NCBI RefSeq assembly: GCF_949628265.1
Contig: NC_088790.1
Location: 25,548,545 to 25,612,544 of the forward strand
Direction: 5' to 3'
Source of the DNA: Cloeon dipterum
Taxonomy: Eukaryota; Arthropoda; Insecta; Ephemeroptera; Baetidae
Length of the DNA stretch: 64,000 bases
The translations under genes were made by a program, and so were the position numbers. Below, in pieces: positions 37,420 through 48,700 of this stretch (the first letter of the stretch is position 1; the number at the start of each line of letters is the position of its first letter). A model generated the notes under the pieces. It was not told the origin of the DNA. It did no database searches and worked only from the letters and a program-made list of their open reading frames with translations.

Positions 37420-38560
37420 TTTCCATGAACCCTTGTAAAAGGTTACAATTCCGAAAAAATATGGAGTGGGTAAAAATTCATACATATTTCTTTCAGTGTG
37501 AATGGAAACATATATATAACATTTTTATTTTGATTTATACATTCATGATTCTCGGAATTCTGTTTGTGGATTCTCTAAAAAATCTGTATGCATTTTTCCA
37601 ATTATTATTTTAATACGCCACAAATTAAGTCTAATTTTTAGACCAATTGGAAATACTGCTGCTCGATCGGAATGAAGTTGGCGTCAGTAAACGATATCGA
37701 TGAAATTAAATGTTTAACTAGAATGGTGTCTAAATAGATTTTGTCTTCTTTAGTTAATATAGTTTTTATTAATAAGCAGCTTCTTGGATTTAAATTTTAT
37801 CCCTTTCAAAAAAATCGGGACTTTTGGACTTCAGGAATTAATTTGGGTTGCACGCAGGGCCACAATATTGGTGTTCTGAGGCGAAAAATTTAATTTGAAC
37901 AGCTTGCCCAACTGGATAGGCGACTGCATTATGGAAACTGTATTTCCATAAACCTCTCTAATATCACCGTGATATTGCTTCAATGATGGGAGCGGACACG
38001 TGCACGAAACAAAACAATTATTTCTCTGCGAGGTTTGGGCTTTCCCACAAACTGACCGCAAAATTTCATAACCAATACACAGGTTCTAGAAGCTGGAAAC
38101 AAATCGGTTGCAATTAAACGGAGTTGTTTGTGGACAGTAAATTGATTGAGCACCTCTGCTTTGCTCCTTCCGTTAAAGATATATAATATGGTATTTCTTT
38201 TATGTAAAGACAAACGTTTCCTTCTAGATGTTTCTGCCAATTGTGTATGCCAATTCTGCGATGAAGTCTGTAAAGACATGTATCATTTCCTCAATTGCAA
38301 AAATAATGCAACTACCTTATTTCAAGCTGCTATATAAATATAAGAAAGTGCTTCAAAATACTATCGTAATTATATAATGTTGCACACCGTTGGTGTCTAA
38401 TATAAATACAATAATAATAATAATATGGTATCGGCAAATTTAGTATTTATTTTCGGTATTAAACTTGCAATGTTTATTTCTTTATTTTCTAGTGTTACAT
38501 AATTTTCTGCGGGATTCACAGTGAAGTGTTAAAATCCATCTTAATTATTGCAATCTGATT
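37420..38560 (+). pseudogene. CTLD-OBP pseudogene psi-F (CTLD3 to OBP fragment)
   Basis: Pieces in family order: CTLD3 first part near 37642-37735 (NWKYCCSIGMKLASVNDIDE, then an in-frame stop), CTLD3 core near 37815-38035 with several indels, the first OBP exon near 38085-38145 (LEAGNKSVAIKRSC, then a stop), and the second OBP exon near 38493-38535 (CYIIFCGIHSEV). No leader, stalk, CTLD1, CTLD2 or CTLD4 is present, so it is truncated at both ends. A LINE fragment lies inside it. Confidence 0.8.
38195..38420 (+). mobile_element. 5'-truncated LINE fragment
   Basis: About 226 bases bounded by perfect 11-base direct repeats TAATATGGTAT (38184-38194 and 38421-38431). It encodes about 45 residues ending in a stop, with VCQFCDEVCKDMYHFLNC, which fits the C-x2-C...H-x4-C knuckle found after the reverse transcriptase of many insect LINEs, and ends in an AAT-repeat tail. 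The family cannot be named. Confidence 0.7.
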
Positions 38561-38860
38561 CTTTTCTTTGAAGACTCCCTAATTAAAAATCTTAGATGAT
38601 CTCGGGGGTAAAACAAAATACCTGCTGGAATTCAGACAGTTGTAAAAGAAACGTATAGAATGCGAGTCCAAATCAATAGATTTCATCACAGTCCACATTC
38701 CCCTTTGTTGCTGCAAAATGTAGGCAGGATGCCAAACCTAGTGCACAGTGATTTTTGCGTTGTACGTCAGTAAATTTTCATGGGACGCTTGAGAGAATGG
38801 TGATCGCCGGATGATGTGGCAGACAGTTGTTGATGGAAAAAGAAACCATTCGCACGTACC
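38561..38860 (+). promoter_or_regulatory. Upstream region of copy C, shared with copy D
   Basis: About 240 bases ahead of the start recur at 45490-45730 ahead of copy D (shared GACAGTTGTAAAAG, TGTAGGCAGGATG, GAGAATGGTGATCG, GATGTGGCA). Likely holds the promoter; no TATA box is clear. Confidence 0.4.
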
Positions 38861-41800
38861 ATGAAAATTTCTTCAATCATAATAATTTTGGGCTTAATTT
38901 TCATCTTTGGGGTAACTGTGTTATTAATATTACACATTATTTGAATTAATTTTTTAATTTAGATTAATAATAATTCCGCGATTGCGAAGATGAGAATCAA
39001 GATTATGAGACAAACTAAAAGTAAGTTCCTTAAGGAATAATTCAAAACATGGTAGTTTAAAATTAAAAAAAAAATGCAATGACGAAATTGACGAGTCCAG
39101 GTGCGAAAGCAGTGTCCTTTTTATTTTAAATTTTTTGCATGGAAGTAAATTGTAGAAATTCTTTGCGCCTTTCCGCTAGTGTTAATTATATTTTCACGTG
39201 ACAAACGACTAGTATTTAAATCAGGGCGACAAACTAATTTATCTCTATAATCGTTAATAAAAGTTTCATTATTCAGCGAGGCGTATCTACGTGATAAGGT
39301 GCTGTGGAATTTCACGGTGCATTCCAAAACGCAAAACTGGGGGGACCAAAAACTCGACCGCTTTTGTTAAAGGCACTGTTATTGAAATGTAAGTTAACAT
39401 ACATTTAAATGTGAGGAATCTTTTTAATTGTTGATTTACGTTCCTCAGCAGTGATGCACAATCTAAACTTGTGACTGTCAAGCCTGGAATTCTTGAACCA
39501 ACGCCGATTTTTATTGAATCAGAACTCACAACCACAGGCTAGCAAAATTGCAATTAGATTTTTGTGTTACTCAACTGCAAAATATATAGCAGCTCTTACC
39601 GAACCAGATGGACAACAACCAACAATTTTAGAGACATCAACCCCCAAAGAAACATCTTCCGCGACTTTCACTTCGCTGCTGACTGCACCTGAAATAAAAT
39701 CCGAAAAGCCAGCTGAGACGACATTTACTACTATTGCATCATTCACATCAGTTGAGACATCATCATCAACTCTCACGTCAACGGTCCTTACCCCAACAAC
39801 AACAACTATGGATTTCTTATATTCTCTCTCTCTCCTACTTTTACAGCCTTGTGCACATTCAAGATGTAGCAAACTTCAAATTTCACCAGTATGATATTTT
39901 CCGATATTTTCAAAATAAATGGAAATATTAATTTTATTTCCAGACTGCAGCAAATAAGTCAGAAGGTCAGAAATATTTAAAATTTGTAATTATTTAACTT
40001 CGAACTTGATTCCATAGGGAAAATTATAACAAAGGCAGACAGTTCATTTTTCTTCGTTCCAAATATTGCATCTCAAATGGAAGCCGCGAAAAACTGTCTC
40101 TCGTGGAAAATGACGCTCGTCGCTCTGCAGGACGTTTTGAAACTCAAATTGGTGCAGAACATCATTTCTGGTGTGTTTATTCAGACAAATATTTGTTTCG
40201 TTCTGACACTTCACGCTTAGATTTGGCAATACAAACAATTTGGACGATTGGTTCCAACGAGGGAAACGGCTCTTGCGCTGCAGACAGTTTACTTTCCTTT
40301 GCGTGGTGCGTGAAAAACGATGACATCGACTCACCCGTCCAAGAAAACATCGTCAAGCCAGTGGCTGTTTCTGAACTTGCGCAAAAATCATTGGCTTTCT
40401 CTGCCAACCTGTCACTAACGGCGATTGCGTCCGCGGCTAAATTGCCATATTTGTGCGAGGTGAGTTCGTATATTCTGTAGTTTTATAATTCGCTCAAAAC
40501 CTTCCTCGTCTCCTGAAGCCAAACGCTGACCTTTACAAAGACGTTTGCTCATCAATAAGTTGTGTGAAAGACGTAAAAAAGTGAAAGTTACAATATAGTG
40601 GTATGATTTAAATGTGATATTCTTATAGACATCATTAATAGATTCAAATGGGATTGTGAAAGGTATGGAATGGGTCTCTTGGTTGGATTTATCTCGTTTA
40701 AATAAGATTCACGTTTAAGAGAGCAAAAAATACGGAAAATGGACCGTGGCATGCAGCAAAAATTACCTTTTTTCAAACAGAGTTGTAAGTACTACTCTGA
40801 TGTATGAAATTAGTGCATCGAACCATGTCCCTGGCCTAGATAGCAGCTCTTTTCCCTCATTTTCCATAAATCTTGCAAACGCCTTAGACAGCAGAGAAAA
40901 CTGTGCCGCATTTCAGATTTACGCAGCGAGTGGCATAACTTCTCAGTCAGTGAAGTTGTGCAACCTAGTCTGTTTTCTACTGGAAATTTTCACAATTAAA
41001 TAAACCGCCAGCCGTTTGACTCGCATTGTCTAGGAGTTTCATAGGTCTAAGTTACTTCGCTGCCACTTGGGCCCCTTTTTATCCGCTCGGTGGCATTATT
41101 TGCCCCTAGGATGTGCTTGAGCGTTAGGATTAAAAAATAATTTTAATATAATTCGAATGATGGGCTTAGAGATTATATTGCAATAGTAGCTCTAAAACTA
41201 TATTTCAGTCAATTCCAGCATTTAATTATAATTACTTATTATATTTTTTAAGGGCACGTGGCAGCAGAGCTTGGACTTTTGCTGCAGTTTGGGTCTTCGT
41301 CCCATTTCTTTCAGCTCTGCCTCTGAATTCCAATGCTTTTCAAGTCTCACAAAAGACAACTGGGCGCTGAATTGGAACTACTGGACGGCGGGACGCGCGA
41401 TGGGCGCCTGGGGCCGCTGGGCTTGGTGCTCCGGCTCGCAAGCCGTCCCTTTCACCGACGGAATCAATTGGGCCAAGGGACAGCCAGACAACTCGAATCC
41501 AGAGGACACATGCAGGTCGATCGAAACGGGACCGGAGTCTTTTTAGCGGACAGAAACTGCAGTCACAAATACGTGATTGCGTGTCAGGTTATTTATTTGC
41601 ATTTCATAATCACAAATTTTGACTTTCCTTTCTAGAGCAATGTTGTGCAAAGCAATCCATCGTGCACTGAGCCGACATGCCCGACTAGCTGCCCAAAAAA
41701 TGTAAACTTTCAAATTAAAAAAACTTAATATAACTTAACATAATACGTATAGGACACTTTGTTTGTCAATTCGACGATAGAAGGTTTAAAATTTATTTCA

Positions 41801-44195
41801 TTTTCTCCGCAAGCGAGTACGAGTTTTTTCTTAGATTTGTACATCCATGGTTCTTGGAACTCTGCGTGTGGAAAAGAATATTTATTTTCATCCAAAACTG
41901 TGGGATTTTTTGGCAATGATTTTAGGAGAAGCACTTAAAATCATCATTAACCTTTTAGACAAACTGGCTGGATGCTTGGAACTATTGCTGCTCACTCGGG
42001 ATGAAGCTAGCGAAAATTTCTGATTTTGGGGAAATGAACTGTCTATCCAAGATGGTCAGCAAATATCCAGCAGCAGGTGCCCCTTTTAGAATTTGGCATA
42101 GTTCAGACAAAATAATTAATCCTCAACCGATTTTAGTTTACTCAAAGCAAATGGATCGGGAATTTTGGACTTCAGGGACCAATTTAGGCTGTGCTGGGCC
42201 CCATTATTGGTGTTCGGATGGGGAAAAATTGAATTTGGACGGCTTGCCACACTGGAAAGGCGGCCAATTACCAATGGAGGCGGCCGGAAACTGTATTTTC
42301 ATCTATCTGGCAAACGTCACTGCGAATGCGTCAGTGCTGGGAGCTGACGCATGCTCGGCGCAGAAACAGTTTCTCTGCGAGGTTGGGGCTTTCCAGAATG
42401 ATAAAAATTTACGCGCAGTAATTTTTAATTAGGTTCTTGAAAGTGGAAACAAGTCAGAGCAAATCAGAAAGGGTTGCCAGGAGACTTGGGGAGTTACTGA
42501 TCAAGAAGTAGACAAGCAGATTTTAAACTCCTCTGCCTTAATGGCACCGACTAAAATAAATTTGAAGGTGAATCGTCGTTTAAAGACCGTCTTCGACGAA
42601 ATTTCTGATTACACCAATCGATTCTTCAGGTTCGAATTAGGTCAGTTAGATGTTTTTTCCAACCAAAAAGTGCAGCGCGACGTGCGAACTTTTTTCCCGC
42701 CAAAACAATATCAACGTATACGCGAGAAGTGCGCATGCGTCGGAGTTATCTGGATCTGACAAAGAAGTCATTCATACAGGGCGGTCTCTCTGCAAGTGCT
42801 CAAACCAGCTCTGACGCATGCGCATAAACGTTCATATTGTTTTGGCGGGAAAAAGTTCGCACGTCGCGCTGCACTTTTTGGTTGGAAAAAACATCTAATT
42901 GACCTAATTCGACCCTCAAGAATCGACTGGTGTGCTCAGAAACTTTGTCAAAGATGGTCTTTAAAGAATCGAATAGAAATTAGAGAAATTTAATCCGCAT
43001 TTCAGTGCTACATCAAATGCTGCGGAAAGCGCGGCATAGCGGTAACGTTTTACTGTCGTGGTGAAGTCCATAATGATTAAATCACTCTGCGTAGATCAAA
43101 AGCGGTCAATTGGCCTCGGAGAAAATAATTCGCGATTTGGAAGACCAGACCTTTGATAATCTAAACTTGTTGCAATCTTCATTTGAAGGCTATGGCAAAT
43201 GCTCGGCCATTTGTAAAGAAATATTTTCAAATTTCAGACCTCAATAATTTCCAATTCTCTTTAAGATTATGCTGATGAGTGTCAACTGTATTCTGAGGCA
43301 TTTTTCTGCAGCAAGCAGGCTGATCCAACGTTAACTTTGTCAATTTACAACATGTACAAAAGAGGAGGGACAGTAAGTCTCCGTTTTATTGCAAAAATGA
43401 ACGGCTTCATCAATTAATGGGGTTTCAGGTCGCAGTGTCTCCAACTGGAGTAATCAAAACAAAATGCCGAACCTGTCCGTCATATGCTGCTTGCATTGCT
43501 GATGTAAAATGTTTAGGATTCGAAATAAATTTAAATTAAAAATTAACTTTTCAGCCTGCGGTTGTAAATGAGGTGAAAACCACAGAAAAATGTATCTAAA
43601 CCTTTTTTAATAATTTTAAATTTTGTGTATAAATAATGATTTAAATCAGGGTCCAATGGTTCCGTAATGCAAACGTCAACTGGCAAAAAATACTTCTGGG
43701 TATATGATAACAATGACATTGTATGTATCAAGAAAATATATTACTTCGAAAAAATACTATATTTTTATGTTTTAAATATTAGATAATAATTTAAGATTTA
43801 AAATAGGGAGTTGCTGCGATGCACAGCCAGTGCTGTAAGCTTGGCTCGCACCTGGCAATCTTCGAGACGCTAGCCGACTACCAAGCTTGGATACAAATCC
43901 AACCAGGTAGACTTTCAAAATCTTTCTCCAACAAATCTTAAAGCCAAGTTTCTTTAAAGTGGTACCAAGCTGGATTGCAATCGGACCAACCTTTGACAAC
44001 GGAGACGGCACCGACACTTGGTGTGTCAATTTCGAAAAGGTTCCGGCTGGGCTGCTCAATGACGTTAACAAATTCTATCGCACTTCAAAGACGCAAAATG
44101 CCCTGTACATTAATGTAGATAAAGGCTTAGTACTTGGCATGTCTCCTGATGGACACACCATTTCAAACTTTTTGTGTGGCCCATTACCCTACTGA
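38861..44195 (+). pseudogene. CTLD-OBP fusion gene, copy C (probably disrupted in CTLD2)
   Basis: Very close to copy D and complete in exon order from leader MKISSIIIILGLIFIFG (38861-38911) to CTLD4 (stop at 44195). The CTLD2 exon (from about 41255) has a 10-base deletion near 41510 compared with A, B and D; it removes the conserved LCVH stretch and shifts the frame to a stop near 41546. All later exons are open, including the OBP exons 42433-42567, 43006-43041, 43095-43212 and 43266-43372, so the break is recent. The intron before the stalk exon has a GC donor (ACAG|GCTAGC) where D has GT. An assembly error or a short secreted isoform (stalk plus CTLD1) are alternatives. Confidence 0.65.
42580..42964. 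repeat. TTAA-flanked MITE (R4), copy 3
   Basis: Lies in the copy C intron between the first two OBP exons, bounded by TTAA at 42580-42583 and 42961-42964. Ends AGACCGTCTTCGACG and TTTGTCAAAGATGGTCT. The matching copy D intron (49677-49724) lacks it, which gives an empty-site comparison. Confidence 0.8.
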
Positions 44196-45730
44196 GAGCT
44201 TTTGGAAATTTTGTTTGTGGTTTGAAATGGTTTCAAAGTTTTTTGGTCGAGGTGTTTAAATAAAACAAAAATGTTTGATATTAATGTAAAATAAATTAAA
44301 TGAACAGACCAATATAATGCAATATTATTTTGATTAAAGCCTGTGGGATTTCCTCTTTAGCAGCTAAAACGACAGACAAAGGAATTAATTCGTGCCAAAG
44401 AAATTCGTATCGAATTTGAGCCACGCAAATTCACTTATCAATTCCTCACAGGACTATAAATCATATGATACAAGAATACTTGGAGTAAAAACGCCTTGCA
44501 CTGCGGTAAAAACTGTGCCGCACAGCAGTTAAACAGAGCAGGTGGCATATCATTCCAGTCAGAATAGGAAAACCGCTTGTTTTTGTGAAAAACGTCAAGC
44601 ACCAAGGGCATTTTTCGCTTATATGAAGGGGACGGAATAATAGTTTCTCCTGAATATCGAGGACAAAAAAAAAATGATTGCGACACCTTGCCAAAAAAGT
44701 ATTCCACGGAACAGGTTCAAAATATTTTTTGAGTTGAGAATGTGACAGGGTGCCGATATTCCTGCAGTCAAAGTCTGTAGAACACTCCATGAAATTCTTG
44801 TGTTCAACAGAATAGCTCAATTTTATAAAGTATATTAATGTTAATTGACCTGCTGAGTGAACCACAAAAACTGGCTTTTATTTTTTAAAATTGAAAGCTA
44901 AAACTAAACTCGATTGTCTTTGTGTGTGTAAAAAATAGAGGTTCATCCCTTTTTTGTCGTGTTTTGTTTTTGTATTTTCTGAATTTATAAAAATGGCGGG
45001 AAATAATTTAAAATATGAAAATAGCATTGATGTGATTTTTTACCTTATTTGTTGCAAACACATTTAAAATCAAAAAAGCATGAGAGCATGTTTATTGAAA
45101 TCGAGGCTATATTGTGATCAGATCACTATTCTGTCAATCAATCAATCAAAAAGCAAGGGAAGGGACCTGACCACATACATTTTGTCCTTTTATCTGCTTC
45201 GAAAGTAGACGGATATTGTTGTTTTTGTTTGAAAATAGTCCTAACCACTAAAGGTTTGTAAGCTGTCAGCATTTCAATGTCCGGGATATTTCATGAATGT
45301 GTTTGACGTTATATTGTTAAATATTAACTCAATCCACGATATTTAGCACAATTTAGCTGAAATGAAATTTAATATTAATTGGAACGAACAATTAGCTGGG
45401 CTTTATATGAATTGTGAATATTCTTGAGACTTTCAAACCACTCGCGGAAATAGAAATAACTGCAAATTTCGTCATTCACTTGTGCAGGCTATGTGATTTG
45501 AATCCCGACAGTTGTAAAAGTAACGCATAGCACGTCCAAATATGTGGAATTCAGCACATTTCTATTTCCGCTTTGTTTGTACCTCAATATGTAGGCAGGA
45601 TGTCAAATGCCCAATGAATATTGTGGAGTGCGTCATTTAATTTCCGTGGGCTGCTTTGAGAGAATGGTGATCGGCGGCTGATGTGGCACACAGTTGCTGA
45701 TGGAAAAATAAACCAGATTGTTGCACCAGC
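44196..45730. other. Spacer between copies C and D
   Basis: 3' UTR and spacer. Parts recur after copy D (51375-51900) and at 54420-55610. Minus-strand frames at 44438-44865 overlap one another, are not kept in the other copies and look non-coding. The last 240 bases match the region upstream of copy C. Confidence 0.5.
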
Positions 45731-48700
45731 ATGAAAATTGCATCAATCATAAAACTTTTGGGCTTAATTTTCATCTGTGGGGTAACTGTGTTTTTTATTA
45801 TATACACTTCAGGTGATGCTATTTTTTTATTTGTAGATTAATGCTAACCTCGCAAATATGAAGATAAGATTCAAGATTGTGAGACAAACTAAAGGTAAGT
45901 TGCTCAAAAGTAATAATTCAAAACACATCAGTAGTAGATTTAATAAAAAATGCAATGACGAGATTGATTGTCTTTTATTTTACACTTTTAGCATGGAAGT
46001 AAATTGTAGAAATTCTTTGCGCCTAATTATTTTTACGTGACAAACTACTAGTACTAAAATCAGGGCGAACGAACTAGTTTTTTTCAGGACTGGGATAGCT
46101 ATATTATATATTAGCCTCAAAATTTTTGTCCTGTGGTATTTAATCTATTTACTGCTGTTATTTTCTAGTTGAATTCATAAAATACAAAATTAATTTTCCT
46201 CTACAATTGTTAATTTAAGTTTAATTATTCAGCGAGGCGTATCCACGTGATAAGGTGCTGTGGAATTTCCCGGTGCATTCCAAAATACAAATCGAGGGGG
46301 ACCACAAACTCGACTGTTCTCAATAAAAGCCCTGTTACCGAAAAGAAAGTTAAAATAACTAAAACGTGTGGAATCTCTTTATTTGAGCCACTTAATTGTT
46401 GATATACGTTCTTCAGCAGTGATGCACAATCTGAACTTGTGACTGACAATCCTGGAATTCTTGAAACAACGCAGGATTTTATTGAATCAGAACTCACAAC
46501 CACAGGTTAGCAAAATTGCAATTAGATTTTTGTGTTACTCAACTGCAAGACATATAGCAGCTTTTACCGAACCAGATGGACAACAACCAACAATTTTAGA
46601 GACATCATCCACCAAACAAACATCTTCCGCGACTTTCACTTCGCTGCTGACTGCACCTGAAATAAAATCCGAAAAGCCAGCTGAGGCGACATTATTTACT
46701 ACTACTGCATCAGTTGAGACACCTTCATCAACTCTCACGTCAACGGTCATTACCACAACAACAACTATTGATTTACAACTGAGGCTTTTACAGCCTTGTG
46801 CACATTCAAGATGTAGCAAACTGCAAATTTTACAGGTTGGAAATTTATTTATAAGACAAAATATTATGTCTGCACATAAAATTTATTTCCAGGCTGCAGC
46901 AAATAAGTCAGAAGGTGAGACAAATTTACAATTTGTAATATTTTAACTCCTAATTTGATTCCAAAGGGAAAATGATCACAAAAGCAGACAGCTCATTTTT
47001 GTTCGTGTCAAATATCGCATCTCAAATGGAAGCTGCGCAAAACTGCCTCTCGTGGAATATGACGCTCGTCGCTCTGCAGGACGTTTTGAAACTCCAATTG
47101 GTGCAGAACATCATTTCTGGTGTGTTTATCCATACAAATAATTACTTAATTGCATAAATTATGAGATTTACGTTTAGTTTTGGCAATACAAACAATTTGG
47201 ACGATTGGTTCCAACGAGGGAAACGGCTCTTGCGCTGCAGACACTTTACTTTCCTTTGCGTGGTGCGTGAAAAACGATGACATCGACTCACCCGTCCAAG
47301 AAAACATCGTCAAGCCAGTGGCTGTTTCTGAACTTGCGCAAAAATCGTTGGCTTTTTCTGCCAACCTGTCACTAACGGCGATTGAGTCCACGGCCAAATT
47401 GCCATATTTGTGCGAGGTGAGCTCGTTTTTCTATGATTATAAAATTCGTTCAAACCCTTCCCCGTCTCTTGAAGCCAAACCCTAACTCTTACAAAGACGT
47501 TAGCTCATCAATGAGCTGTGCGAAAGACGTAAAAAATTGAGTATTACAATAAAGTGGTATAATTAAAATGTGATTATTCTTATAGCCATCATTAATAGAT
47601 TCAAATGGGAATGTAAAAGGTATGGAATGGGTCCCTTGGTTGGATTTATCTCGTTTAAATAAGATTCACGTTTAAGAGAGCAAAAAATACGGAAAATGGA
47701 CCGTGGCGTGCAGCAAAAATTACCTTTTTTCAAATAGAGTTGTAAGTACTACTCTGTAGTGCAAAATTCATGCATGTCGTGTTAGGAATCAATTTTCAAA
47801 TCGCACTCGTCCTTCATTTTCACTAAAACTTGTAATCGCGTTAGACAGCAGGGAAAACTGTGCTGCATTCCAGATTTACGCAGCGGGTGTTATAAGGCCT
47901 CATTGTCAGTCAGTGAAGTTGTTCAACAACTTATTTTTTAAACTAAATAAACCGCCAGCCCCCTTTGGCTCTCAATGCAAAGGCATTTCTGGAAGATTCA
48001 AGGCTATATGGGAGGTGTTTGAGCATTTCGGGGTGCTATTTCTGGATCACCAATGCCAGAGGTGGCAAAAGTTTGATAAAATAAACAACTCAAAATGCTC
48101 AAACATCAAACACCTTTCCGGTGGCTTTAGAGACAAATATCCGGCGTTTTTATATAAAAAAAAACTCAGTGCAGGGAGGCAAAAAGATGCGGCCAAGCTC
48201 TTCCACCGGCCACTCAGACCCCATAGGATGTGCTATGATTAATTTAGCTTTATACAGTGAGCTTCTAAGCGATTATATTGCAATAGCAGCTCTAAAATTC
48301 TATTCAAAATAATTCCAGCTTTTAATTAATCACTCATATTAAGGGCACGTGGCAGCAGAGCTTGGACTTTTGCTGCAGTTTGGGTCTTCGTCCCATTTCT
48401 TTCAGCTCTGCCTCTGAATTCCAATGCTTTTCAACTCTCACAAAAGTCAACTGGGCGCTGAATTGGAACTACTGGACGGCGGGACGCGCGATGGGCGCCT
48501 GGGGCCGCTGGGCTTGGTGCTCCGACTCGAAAGCCGTCCCTTTCACCGACGGAATTAATTGGGCCAACGGACAGCCAGACAACTCGAATCCAGAAGAACT
48601 TTGCGTCCACATGCAGGTTGATCGAAATGGCACCGGAGTCTTTTTAACGGACAGAAACTGCAGTCACAAATACGTGATTGCGTGTCAGGTTATTTATTTG

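Noticed and set aside
39567-39872. Val-rich minus-strand frame (also 46535-46819 and 21342-21638)
   Set aside because: Antisense reading of the Thr/Ser-rich stalk; the low-complexity pattern comes from the sense strand.
44438-44865. Minus-strand frames of 62-134 codons after copy C
   Set aside because: They overlap in different frames, are not preserved in the paralogous spacers and match no family.
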